Shown in pieces: positions 53,701-64,000 of a stretch of DNA of 64,000 nucleotides. The notes beneath the pieces were generated by a model, which had not been told where the DNA came from, did not search any database, and saw only the letters and a program-made list of their open reading frames with translations. The stretch is taken from the NCBI RefSeq assembly GCF_021917145.1, contig NC_061067.1, positions 5,561,874 through 5,625,873 of the forward strand. The letters run 5' to 3'. Numbering within the stretch: position 1 is the first letter of the stretch; every line of letters starts with the position of its first letter. The stretch comes from Hypomesus transpacificus. Lineage: Eukaryota; Chordata; Actinopteri; Osmeriformes; Osmeridae. A program made the translations under genes and the position numbers.

Positions 53701-54004
53701 GGTTAGGTCAGCAGGACACCCGGCATTGTTCTTCTCTGGCTGGGTGTTCCCCATATACATCTTCAGCTACCTGTCATGCCTGAGGCTGGTGGCCATGCCC
53801 CATAGTCCCCTATTATCATCCCTAGGCGTGGCCCTCCAGGACCTGCCCTTTCTGTTCATCCGTATTGGCCTCATAGCCTTTTTTGGCTTCATCACACCAC
53901 TTCTGTACCTGATGAAGAACTTGCTGGTCTGCTTGGCCTTTATTTACTTCAACTTCATGACCAAGCTGAGAATCTTCAACACTGAGAGGATGTTTTTCGG
54001 ATGA
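50774..54004 (+). CDS. tmem236: Transmembrane protein 236, 4 coding exons
   Basis: Exons: 50774-51045, 51580-51652, 52671-52794 and 53316-54004. They give 385 residues (human about 351). Function is unknown in the family. The start MGSGRTLKFALCEVLQFAGM opens the first membrane span. Further hydrophobic stretches are YWLIVASSIAYVTSTALLVW, ALVYVILSTLPCFAFLIA, a span in exon 3, and two or three in exon 4 near the C-terminus (ending NTERMFFG). Exon 4 opens with a low-complexity Ala/Pro/Thr segment at about residues 165-195, probably extramembrane and the likely cause of the extra length. From intron 2 rightward the gene lies inside a tandem duplication. A poly(A) signal AATAAA follows at 54571. 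Confidence 0.92.
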
Positions 54005-54570
54005 TACAAAAGCCAGATGATAGTACCTGGAAATAGACTGAGGAGTCACTGAGACAAACTGTAGTTTCTTATCAGTCCCCATACAGAGTAGCAGAGGCAC
54101 ATCAAGAGAAGAAGATGTAAATTGATGTGACTCTGATGAGACTGCTGAAAGGAGGAACAGAACAGGACTACATTGGTGGTGCTTTTTGCAGGCCAAAAGG
54201 GAGCTCTTTTGCAATGTGTTCCTGTGAAAGGAAGGACAACATGAGCTGTCAGAGAGCTAAGTGTTGTCTTACTGTTATCTTGTTTCCTACTTGTTCTTGT
54301 TGTTTTTTACCCCCCAACCCCCCATTCATCCCCAACCTGAACCATGGCACTTTGAGAATGTAAAGAACATGTCAAATCACTTCTTACTGATTTTATAACA
54401 GATATTTCTATTACCATAAAGTGCAGTGAATGTGTATGAGCTTAAGAATAATGTGAACATCAATGTTGTTGACATCTCAGATTTTTTCTTTGCAAGGTTA
54501 TGATCATTATACACAAAATGAAAACAAAGCGTGAGTTTGTACCAATGATACCTATTTTTTGGATCAAATT

Positions 54571-54576
54571 AATAAA
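54571..54576 (+). terminator. tmem236 poly(A) signal
   Basis: AATAAA 567 bases after the stop codon, in an AT-rich context. Confidence 0.5.
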
Positions 54577-54656
54577 GAAAAGAATGAAAAATTTAAGCTT
54601 TTTTAATACAATATAATTTGGCAACAGATCAAAAGTTGTATTGTACACTGTGACTT

Positions 54657-54689
54657 TGTGTGTGTGTGTGTGTGTGTATGTGTTGTGTA
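54657..54689. repeat. (TG)n microsatellite
   Basis: Short TG array just beyond the tmem236 poly(A) signal. Confidence 0.75.
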
Positions 54690-54772
54690 TACCTATTATT
54701 CTGTGAAGTGATGATGCATTTATCACGTCACTCATTTCCCAATGTGTGCATTTTCCCAGGCACGCTCAGTCT

Positions 54773-54970
54773 TTACATTTACATTTAGTCATTTAGCTGA
54801 AACTCTTATCCAGAGCGACTTTAAGTTAGTACGGGGGACATTCCCCAGAGGGAAGTAGGGTGAAGTGCCTTGACCATGGACACAACGTCAATTGCACAGC
54901 CGGAAATTGAACCAGCAACCTTCTGATTAATAGCCCGATTCCCCAACCGCTCAGCTATCTGACTCCCCCC
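54773..54970 (-). mobile_element. Full-length tRNA-derived SINE
   Basis: On the - strand the 5' head reads GGAGTCAGATAGCTGAGCGG, with an RNA polymerase III A box (TAGCTGAGCGG) and, about 35 bases on, a B box (GGTTCAATTTC). The body follows (GTGTCCATGGTCAAGGCACT, TCACCCTACTTCCCTC). The tail is AGTCGCTCTGGATAAGAG-like and ends in CTAAATGACTAAATGTAAATG. It is a V-SINE-like retroposon, inserted in the same orientation as neither neighbouring gene. Confidence 0.85.
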
Positions 54971-55093
54971 GTCTTCCTCAGCCCAGGATGGTTCAGGATG
55001 ACTTGGTTGACATGGCTCCTTCATGATGTGTCTGCCAGCCTGGTCTGGTCAGGCCTCCTTCTGGCCTAGCTCCTGGAGAGCCATCTTGCCTGC

Positions 55094-55342
55094 CCTGTGC
55101 CCGCACGCTAGGGGCTACCCTGTGCCCACACACTGGGGGCTGCCTTGTGCCCACACACTGGGGGCTGCCCTGTGCCCGCACGCTGGAACCTGCCCTGTGC
55201 CCGCACACTGGGGGCTGCCCTGTGCCCGCACGCTGGGGCCTGCCCTGTGCCCGCACACTGGGGGCTGCCCTGTGCCCGCATGCTGGGGGCCGCCCTGTGC
55301 CCGCACGCTGGGGGCTGCCCTGTGCCCGCACACTGGGGGCAT
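55094..55342. repeat. 25-bp GC-rich minisatellite
   Basis: About ten copies of a 25-base unit (CTGTGCCCGCACRCTGGGGG plus CTGCC). It keeps long frames open on both strands (for example Pro-Val-Pro-Ala-His-Trp-Gly repeats), which are not genes. It lies inside the left duplication copy; no counterpart is seen in the right copy. Confidence 0.93.
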
Positions 55343-56411
55343 TCTCATCCCTTTTGTTGAAATCCACTGATGAGTCCATCAATGGTTGTTGTATTCCTTT
55401 TCAGTCTTCTAATTTGAGATGAATTCCTTGTGACACTGCTGTTTTCGCTCCTTGTCGGACACCGTCAGGACATATAGGAATGTTATGTGTGTCTCATCCT
55501 GCATTTTGTATGATGCATGCATCGTTTTTTTCTATCTTGCTTGACACACATCCAATCACATGTCTGGTGGGAGGGGGGCTTTTGTCAAACAAAAACACTG
55601 TTACGCTGTATCAGTTCAACAGAATTGTTTTACTTTGCTGCCTGATCCAGAGTCCATGACTACTGTACAGTAGCATCCTGTTGATATTGTCTAGTTGCCC
55701 TCAATTCACCCACACCTTGTCCCAAAAAATTAGAGCGGCATATTTCCTCCTTTGCTTCTCCTTTCCTTTTCGTCTCATCTCCATGGTGAAAACTTTGTTT
55801 AAAATTACCTTGTTTTAAGGAAGTCAAATTGAAGTCATGACTGAGTGGTGTAGATGGAATGAGTTGGTGTAGTCTTCTACCTCAATTTCTTTTTCAGGGC
55901 ATTAAGATTTTCTTTTGATTGGATTATTTGCTCCTTTGTCAAGTCACATGCAGTTCTTCCCCTGTTGGGATGTATGATGTCTTTGGGGCTAGAGAATGAG
56001 TCAGAAATACTTGGGTCAACAGAAAATCAAGGGGTTCTCTAAACCCAACAAGGCAGTTCATCTTCCACCACTGCTTGTAATTCAGCTGAATTGTCCCTTC
56101 CATTAGAACAGTTTGATTTCCTGTTTAATTTACTGTGACATTGTCAGAGGTTGTGGAGGTCAGTGCTGACTGGGTCTGGTCTCTGACCCCTTGCACATAC
56201 TGTAAAAACATGTTTCCTCTCATTTTCAGCGCTGTGGACACAACACTGTTTTCCCTCAACTTGACTGGGACACAATCTTTTCTTTGCCTTGACACTGCTT
56301 CACAACTTGTATAGGAAGAGCCAGGAAGCCGAAAAGTAAAGCATGAGTTAGTGTGATTTTTGTACTGATTTGCTGAAAGCTCCGTCTCCCCATCTTCCTC
56401 CCCTTCCACAG

Positions 56412-56563
56412 CCTCTGAAGGCAGGGACAGTGACCCAGTGACGGGAGTGTTGTACCGGAGGAACACCCAGTCAGTTCTGACCTGGCACCAGGCCCGGGTG
56501 AGCTGCCAGAAACAGGGGGTAGACCTGTTCAGCATCGTGGAACTTCACGAGAAGACGTATATC
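56412..56563 (+). pseudogene. Broken copy of mrc1 exon 4 (start of first C-type lectin domain)
   Basis: Follows a good acceptor (CCCTTCCACAG) and reads [40 protein letters not shown] and KTYI. This is over 80 percent identical by eye to mrc1 exon 4 at 60399-60554. The Gly-Trp before the first Asp has become Gly-Arg. The splice donor (TCTGGTGAG in the real gene) is replaced by ATCATAGACATGG, so the exon cannot be spliced onward. The remaining mrc1 exons are absent nearby. It belongs to the left copy of the tandem duplication. Confidence 0.88.
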
Positions 56564-56904
56564 ATAGACATGGTTTACAAGATCAACACAGCACAGAAGT
56601 TTGCCTCCCTACTCTCCTATTTCCCTTTCATTGCAATGCATTGCAATATCACTGCCAAAGTCAAAACATTTTTCAAGTCTTGGTTTACGTGGTTGTAAGT
56701 AACACTGACTGATGCAAGAAGCTGCTACGGCAAACAAGAGATATATAGTTATTTAAGAGTTGTCAATGTGTAAATCATTTGTTTCATCAAAGTCAGGCAG
56801 TTTATCATTTATTGCAATATTCAAAATCAAATAAAAAATCGAATACTCTCAAATAGACAGTTCATTAGTGTATTAGCTGCTGTTCCCTCTTTATCGGCTG
56901 TCTT

Positions 56905-57720
56905 TTACAGAACAACTATAAATTCAGCCCGGATGAACGCCGGATCATTTTGTTCAGTGCCCTAGCTGTGCCGGTGAAGTCCTGAGCTAAGCACATACCA
57001 GACATACTCGCCAAGGTGAGGGATATAAGGGACCACTTAAACTACAATGGAATCACGGTTCGGAAACAGCATGGAACATGACACATTTACGGAGCCTCCC
57101 TGCGTCGCTAGGCTTCTTCTCCCTCTCTCTGCTGACATGCAAAGTCACACTGTGTGTGCATCAAAGACTAATGCTTAGCGGTGATGTCAAACACCTTGGT
57201 GTAGCATGGGATCTGTTCTCAAGTTGAGGAAATGAGTAGGAAACAGGTCGGAAGCCCAACCAAGTGCTGCTCCTGATACAGCACTGAATTGGCACATTTT
57301 TAACAATGCTGTCTCACAGGATGGTTTGTGACTTCTTGGAATTGCTGTGTGCATGTGACTAAACAGACAGCCGAGAATTGTTGTCATCATGTCCAACGGG
57401 TTTGATGTGAATTAAAACTGAATTATCCCCATAGATCAACATCAATGACCATACAGACTAGGATTAAAGGAAGAAAAGGTTGTGTTATTTTACATTGATA
57501 AATATGATGACAGAAAGAACAGAACAGGATGACTTTCTTGATAATACCTTATTACCTTTTTGATTTAATTAGTTTAATAAAGAAAATAATGGAAAACAGA
57601 GGCACTTTTCCACAATATCATTGGGCTAAACATCTGTAATTTTGTGTTGGTGTGTGTTTACTTACTCTATTTGAGGTTATGATGACACCCGGACTTCATA
57701 ATGTATGCATTTTCCCTGAC
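56905..57720 (+). pseudogene. Remnant of tmem236 exon 3 and 3' flank (right duplication copy)
   Basis: Around 57060-57140 the sequence matches tmem236 exon 3 (ACACATTTACGGAGCCTCCC against ACACCTTTACGGAGCTCCCT). It has an in-frame stop (ATGGAACATGA) and further indels. The following intron matches to about 57340 (CAGGATGGTTTGTGA). The counterpart of the 689-nt exon 4 is missing. Matching resumes with the 3' UTR (GAACAGAACAGGA at 57517, AATAAAGAAAA at 57578). It cannot encode a protein. Confidence 0.82.
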
Positions 57721-60563
57721 AGATGATCTAGCCTTCTGGTGGATAGATGGTGCATGGTGCAGCAGGAGTGGGGTGACATGGCTTCACACTAGACTTCCTT
57801 TGATACTTTGGGCAGGAAGCAGGATATCCTCCTGTCTTCTTTCTTCTGGAGCACTATCGTTGTCTCAGAAATCCCCTGCGTCAGCGCTATGAAGAGACTG
57901 CCCGTCCTCCTTAAATCCCTCTTTGTTGATAATTTTCCTTCTTTTTCACTACTTCTTACATTGTCATAATATTCTTCTTCATTCTTTTGATTTCTGGTGA
58001 CCTCCCTGTGACACTGTCGGACACCTTCCTGGTGTGATTTGGCGCCCTAGGGACACTACCAGGAAATGTAAAGGGATGACTTGACATGACATTGTATGAT
58101 GAAAATATATCTTTAGCTTTGCTGTGTAATAAAAAGTCCATGATTATTGTGGCATCCTGTTGATATTTGGTTATCCTCATTTCCCCCTCGCATTGAAGTG
58201 AAATACGGGAACTGTTAAATGTTTTATCCCACCTCTTCAGCGTTTCTGAAAAGAGGTATTGGCTCACTGAGATGTGGTGACAGGACACAATGACACCAGG
58301 AACCTGTACATGCTTGGTGGCATCCTGTCCTCTGCACACTCCAGATAAGTGAAGGCATAAGCACATTTCCACCTTTTCCTTCTCTTTTCCTTTCATCTCA
58401 TCCCAATGGAGGGAAAGCTTGTTGAAAAGGACCTTGTTTGGCCACAGCCCCATCATGCCATGTGACAGGATGCTCATCGGTGAGATTAAGGGGGGGGGCG
58501 CACTCCACTTCCCTCTCACTGCTCTTCTTGCAGACACCTGAGCACACAGACGGACCCCATCTCAGAGGACTGGAGGACTATCTGACCTTTTGTCTGAGAC
58601 AGCAAACTATGCACCAGCTATGATGGCACCCAGTCCCTCCTTGGTGGTGCTTCTCTGCCTCACACAAGCCCTCCTCTGCACAGCGGTAATAGGTATGTCA
58701 GGCCGACCCTGTCTTACTCTACTTTTAAGAAATCCTACTGGAAATGGTACCCTAACCCATTCAGTGTTATTGGGGGCTGCCAACTATGCTGCACTGATGA
58801 TGTGATTTTACTGTCGTATGTGCAAATTATTTCTGTTAACTTCTTTGGGGGATTATGTCAATAGAACGTTTGAAAATGAAGGCAACAAAAGATTTCGGTA
58901 TCAGTAGTTGTAGCCTTGAGTGGTTTAGGAATTGTCTTCCACCTGAGACTAGTCAGACAATTGTTCTCTACTCCCTCATGTCACAGACACCGGCTCCTTC
59001 CTGATCTACAATAAAGACCATAACAAGTGTGTAGTTGCTGTGAGCCCCACGGTGGTCCATGCAGGAACTTGTAACCCCACAGCCAAGAACCAGAACTTTC
59101 GTTGGGCCTCACAGTTCCGCCTCCTCAGCCTGTCCGAGAAGCTGTGTCTGGGGGCCCAGGAAATAAAGGACTGGGTCAAGGTGATGCTCTATCCCTGCGA
59201 TGAAACTAGTCCTCTACAACAATGGGAGTGTAAGAATGAGACGCTTTTTGGTCTCAAGGGCCAGAACCTGCACTTTAACTATGGCAACCGCAATGAGAAG
59301 AACGTGATGATCTACCAGGGATCAGGAACATGGAGCCGCTGGACCATGTACAGCCCACAGAATGACCTCTGCTCCAAGGGATACCAAGGTAAGAGGCACC
59401 ATGCTTACTTGGAGTAGTCTCAAACTAACACTGAACACTATTATCCCAGGTGTTTTAAGTCTGGTGTGGTTGAAATACAAACTTGAACCACATCCACATA
59501 TTTTCTTCCTCCATCTTTCTGTTATCTGCTTGTCTCCTCATCTCAGAGATTTTCACCTTAGGCGGAAATGCCTTTGGCAGTCCATGCCAGTTCCCCTTCA
59601 AGTTTAATCGGAAGTGGTTTGCAGAGTGCACGATTGAGGGCCGCTCAGATGGACAGTTATGGTGCGCCACAGTGACAGACTACAATAACGACAAAAAATG
59701 GGGATTCTGTCCAAGCAAATGTAAGTCTGTGAGGCTGTGTTTTATCTTAGATTCCATATTAAATTATCCTGTTTTCTGATGTTGGGCAAGAGTTTATGAT
59801 GTGTTTGGGCTTAGAGTACGAGTCAGAAATGCATGATAATATAGAAAATGAGGGTGTTCAGTGAGTCTCTAGATCCAACAATGTAGTTTATCTTCCACCT
59901 CTGCCTGTGAATATTCTGAATTTCAGCTCTCTTGAGTACTCAGAATGGTTTTATTTTCCTGTTTTGCTGTGACCTTGTCATGGGCCATCTTTGCTGAGGT
60001 CAGTACTTACCAGGTCTGGTCTCTGACCTCTTGTACAGAAAAACATTTCCTCTTGTCTTCAGAGCTGTAGATGCAACCCTGTCATTCTTATCCTCCCGAC
60101 CTGACTTGCACACAATCCTGTCTATCCCCTGATACTGTTTCATTACTGGGACAGGAAGAGCCAGGAAGCTGCTGCTCACTGGTGGAATGGCAAAGCAGGT
60201 CTAGATCTGAGGGAAGTTGAGTAAAATGAATGGTCACTGGGATTTTCTCTTGAGGATATTGCACAGTTCAAAAACAATGTTGGTCTCAATGCCCAGCTGT
60301 TTATATTAATCACAAAATATGAAAACATGCAAGCAGCATTCCGATTTGTTGAAAGGTTGTTCACCGCCTTTCTCCCACCTCCTCCTCCCCTTTCCCAGCG
60401 CCTCAAGGCTGGGACAGTGACCCAGTAACAGGAGTGTTGTACCAGAGGAACACCCAGTCAGTTCTGACCTGGCACCAGGCCCGGGTGAGCTGCCAGCAGC
60501 AGGGGGCAGACTTGCTCAGCATCGTGGAACTTCACGAGCAGACGTACATCTCTGGTGAGAGTT
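56905..60563 (+). repeat. Tandem duplication, right copy (tmem236 wreckage to functional mrc1 exon 4)
   Basis: Counterpart of 52355-56904. The functional mrc1 exons 1-4 lie here, while tmem236 is reduced to a partial exon 3 and 3' flank. Similarity is not detectable beyond the end of mrc1 exon 4 at about 60563, where the left copy diverges. Both copies carry many substitutions and indels, so the event is not recent. Confidence 0.8.
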
Positions 60564-63500
60564 TACCTGTCAAGGTTGTCCCCCTTCATCTAATACATGA
60601 GGGTGGCATTTTGTACATCAAAAATATTGTATGTCACAATCACACCTGAATGTCATCAAACAGCATTGCTTAAACTACCTATACATGTCTAAAGGGTGTC
60701 TTTCATGCAGGGTTGACCCATATCTTGAGCACAGCTCTTTGGATTGGGCTCAACAGCCTGGACTTTGAAAGTGGATGGCAGTGGAGCAATGGAAACCCAT
60801 TTAGATACCTCAATTGGGCTCCAGGTAAAGTTGGACACATATTACATGATCAACACAGAATCCTTATAATACTGCTGCACAAATGTTGTTGTCTTGGAGG
60901 AGGGTGTACCCTTTGATGTACGTGAAAGGTGAGAAGCCTAATTGGTCAACATGATTTTGTCAATGATTTTGACAGGGCACCCATCAACTGAACCTGGTCT
61001 CAACTGTGGTGCTCTGCATGCGGGCAAAGCCTCCAAGTGGGAGAGCCTGTCCTGCTCTAACAAACTTGGTTACATCTGTCGCAAAGGCAACTCCACCAAT
61101 CTCCCCCCTCCTCCCATAGGTAAGAATATCCATACATGATTAAAATATTTACACCGACTTTATGCAATGTCATGCCAAGGTAATGTTGATACTGAAGTTC
61201 AAAATGTCTGTTTCATCCCCACCACCTAACACTACTGATCCCTTTAACTTCTCTTTATCTTTACCAAAAGACCAGCCCAGTTTCTGTCCCAATTACTGGG
61301 TACCTTATGCTGGTCACTGTTACTTCCTGGAACGTACCAAGAAGATGTGGCGGGAAGCTCTGGCTGCCTGTCACAAAGAAGGAGGGGACTTGGCCAGCAT
61401 CCATAACATTGAGGAGCAAAGTTTTATCATATCACAGTCTGGTTACTGTAAGTACCTCAAATGGTTATTTTTTGTGAAAAAGGTTCTACTTAGTGAAACA
61501 TTTTAGATCTGAGATGCTTTGAAAGTAGATATTCTCACATGTCCTGATTGATGATGAAGTGTAACCGAGTTGAACTGGTTAAACTATAAATACCACCCAC
61601 CCACTGTGGCTTGGCCTGATTTGCTGGATCCAAGATCAAAACCCAGAAAGGGAGGAGGCAATACTGAGCGACTCTTGCTACATTTACTGAATAATGTAGC
61701 TTCCTGGTGGACTCCTTCCTGTGGTCTAAGCACATCCATGTCAAGTTTCACATCTGTAGGCCTGTGACATTTAAAAACTCCTCACTTCCTGTCATGACCC
61801 CAGTGGCCTCAGATGAGCTGTGGATTGGGCTCAACGACCAGAGGAACCAGAATTTGTTTGAGTGGTCAGACCGCTCCCATGTGACGTTCGCCCAATGGCA
61901 GCCGGGTGAGCCGTCCCATGATACTAACTTCCAGGAAGACTGTGTCCTCATCAGGGGAAAGGTAACATCCACAGTATTCCTAAGAGGGAGATTTTTATTG
62001 AAGCTCCTTTTTTGTGTTTATTTTACATAATACCTGTTTTAAAAATGCACACATTTAGTGTGATTAGATAGGTCAAAGTATGTGTTAATCAATACAGGCA
62101 TGACAAATTGTCAAATCGTGTCAGATCTTTAGTTAACTAATGAGGGGGAAGAAATAGATAGTAGAGAATACAAACTGGGTCCTTTTACAATAACATTGGC
62201 ATGGCTGTGGTCCACCTCTTCCTCCAAAAAGGATGGCAAGTGGGCTGATCACATGTGTGAGAAAACTCATGGATACATCTGTAAGAAGAAGGCCTCTATC
62301 AAGCCACCAGCAGAAGCCACAGAAGAAGTCATCTCAGGATGCAAAGCTGTAAGCAATGTTGTCTCTTGTGTACAGTGTTTTGCCATAAGGTTGTCCCAAG
62401 TGAGAGGCATCATTCATAATGTGTGTTGCATGGAAAAAAGAGTATTGTTTAAATATCAACTACTGTGCAATTGTATTAGTCCTTTCTGGGCTTTCCTAAT
62501 GTTGTGTTTTAAATGTTTGTCTTTCTCCACTATAGGGGTGGATCAGGTTTGGAATACACTGCTATAACATTGGATCAGAGACCAAAACATTTGAAGAGGC
62601 GAAAACTGTTTGCCAAAAAAGTGACTCCAATCTGGTGCATGTGGATGACAGGTAAAACAACCTTTTCACATTCCATGTTTGACTGCACAAATATTTTGTA
62701 AAAAAAAATTCATAAATGTTTGCTCTTCACATATAATGTGTCTATTTTTGTCCTACATATAGATATGAGAGTGCTTTCCTGATTAGTTTGGTGGGTTTGA
62801 GACCGGAGAAGTACTTCTGGACTGGCCTGTCCAATTTGGCAGATATAGAAACATTCTTGTGGAGCAGTGGAACACAAGTCAAGTTTACTCATTTCAACGT
62901 GGGAATGCCTGGTACAGTGTAGCCTTCTATCAGTGGCTCCTAACCATACCTACACATATGAATCTGCCATATTTTCAGTTTTGCAATGGTCATATTGTTA
63001 TATCTCACACTTGTCAAATCTCACAACTTCTTAAACTTATAATCTTGTATTCATTTACCATCTCCATTTTTTGTTTCTTTTTTTGTGTGTTTCTGTTTTG
63101 TTTGTAAAAGATAGAAAACAAGGCTGTGTTGCCATAGCAACTGGGATGTTTGCTGGACTATGGGATGTTTTAAGTTGCGACAGGAAAGAAAAGTACATCT
63201 GCAAAAAGATGGCGGACGGTGTCACAACAACAGCTGTCCCTCCCACCACTGCAGCCCCAAGATGTACGGCCGGGTGGTTTGGGTCTCCTAAAAGAAACAT
63301 CTGTTACAAGGTAAAAAGATGCACTTCCACGGACAACCATTAAATAATGCTAATGATGATTATGATCATGATTATTATTATTACAAGACATATGACTGAA
63401 CTCTAACCTCTCAAGTATAGTCGATGAAATCTCAATCTTTCCTCTGTACAAGTTTTTCAAAAAGCCTGTCGTAAACAAGAAGAACTGGCAAGAGGCAAGA

Positions 63501-64000
63501 GACTTCTGCAAGGCCATTGGAGGAGACTTGTTGAGTATTCACTCTGGCTCTGACATCGACAATCTCCCGTGAGTTCTCTCTTCAGAGCTTTCACATTTAT
63601 AATGCTGCATCTATTTCGTGGTTTATTTTGGGACTGGCCATTTTAAAACCCTCAAAGCCTATACATTCTCACTGTCAATGTGCAATCGTCTTAGTGAGAG
63701 TTTTTTTCCCTAGTTATGTTAGTTCAGCCTGGATCGGCCTCAGCATCCAGGATCCAAATGCAGGTTTTGTCTGGACTGATGGGAGCCCAGTGAGTATATC
63801 GTTGTTCTTTTCTAAGACGGCCACCATTCATTTCTGGGATTCTTTTAGTACAGAAACCCAGTTTTTTAAACAACCAATGTTGCCTTTTATATAACAACTC
63901 GTTGTTATTCCCCAGTTTTCATATGAGGAGTGGGAATTAGGAGAGCCTAACAACCACAATGACGCAGAATTATGTGTTGAGACCAAGTCTTACTTTGGGA
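58620..64000 (+). CDS. mrc1: Macrophage mannose receptor 1, 5' part (exons 1-15, continues past window)
   Basis: Exons: 58620-58692, 58987-59388, 59547-59720, 60399-60554, 60711-60824, 60976-61119, 61271-61447, 61804-61961, 62232-62348, 62536-62651, 62763-62911, 63111-63310, 63453-63568, 63714-63789 and 63916 to the edge. About 752 residues are present of the ~1450 usual. It is an endocytic type I receptor for mannosylated and sulfated glycans. Order: signal peptide ([19 protein letters not shown]); ricin-type cysteine-rich domain (about 27-155); fibronectin type II domain (about 162-215, [18 protein letters not shown]); C-type lectin domains 1-3 (about 218-345, 360-490, 505-635); and the start of domain 4. 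Domain 4 carries EPN (GEPNN), the mannose-type motif, as in the main sugar-binding domain of human MRC1. The second of two adjacent ATGs (58623) could also start it. Confidence 0.93.

Larger units (their letters stand above)
52355..56904 (+). repeat. Tandem duplication, left copy (tmem236 intron 2 to broken mrc1 exon)
   Basis: Matches 56905-60563 in the same orientation and order. Anchors seen by eye: AACAACCATAAATTCAGCCC at 52358 against 56913; tmem236 exon 3 against 57070; CAAACACCTTAGGGTTGCATG at 53042 against 57188; the AATAAAGAAAA poly(A) region at 54571 against 57580; CTTGTCGGACACCGTCAGGA at 55451 against 58010; GCATCCTGTTGATATTG at 55673 against 58152; GAGTCAGAAATACT at 55997 against 59820; and the mrc1-like exon at 56412 against 60399. 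This copy retains functional tmem236 exons 3-4 and has lost mrc1 exons 1-3. Confidence 0.85.

Noticed and set aside
54895-54970. tRNA-like sequence with A and B boxes on the - strand
   Set aside because: It is the head of a SINE: the body and characteristic tail follow directly, and the acceptor stem does not pair as in a working tRNA.
55023-55422. Several overlapping Pro/Ala/His/Trp repeat proteins on both strands
   Set aside because: They arise from the 25-bp minisatellite, whose units stay open in several frames; similar frames on both strands argue against coding.

Overview
The window is vertebrate nuclear DNA and reads as a ray-finned (teleost) fish. The genes have many short exons with GT-AG introns. 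The introns carry Tc1-type transposons, a tRNA-derived SINE and long microsatellites. Conceptual proteins match teleost/vertebrate families throughout. I cannot name the species from sequence alone. All exon coordinates were joined by hand from splice sites, reading phase and remembered protein families; nothing was aligned by software.

Left block (1-40.7 kb). enosf1 (+, 881-4566) and tyms (-, 4993-6736) lie tail to tail. Next come clul1 (-, 7124-10315) and, head to head with it, colec12 (+, 13355-40180). This is the order and relative orientation of human 18p11.32 (ENOSF1-TYMS-CLUL1-COLEC12), without the mammalian CETN1 retrogene. colec12 fills most of the block because intron 2 is about 17.4 kb. 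That intron holds CT/GT/CA microsatellites, a G-rich tract and a complete 1.66-kb Tc1-like element with an uninterrupted transposase frame. Intron 7 holds a decayed IS630/Tc1-superfamily element.

Right block (42.4-64 kb). hacd1 (-, 42832-47161), tmem236 (+, 50774-54004) and the 5' half of mrc1 (+, 58620 to beyond the window edge) correspond to human 10p12.33. STAM, which I recall lying between HACD1 and TMEM236 in human, is not seen. A synteny junction therefore lies at about 40.7-42.4 kb. Between hacd1 and tmem236 are an array of ~155-bp repeats with inverted ends, a SINE fragment and a 28-bp minisatellite.

The most informative structure is a tandem duplication of roughly 4.5 kb, running from tmem236 intron 2 to mrc1 exon 4. 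The left copy keeps a working tmem236 3' end but only a broken mrc1 exon. The right copy keeps a working mrc1 5' end but only wreckage of tmem236. The intergenic space is thus two reciprocally decayed copies.

The genes do not form one pathway. tyms makes dTMP; enosf1 is a sugar-acid dehydratase-family enzyme with a known antisense relation to tyms; clul1 is a secreted clusterin relative; colec12 and mrc1 are lectin scavenger/endocytic receptors; hacd1 is the very-long-chain fatty-acid dehydratase; tmem236 is an uncharacterised membrane protein. I found no CRISPR array, operon or other prokaryote-like system, and nothing that supports a wholly new biological system.
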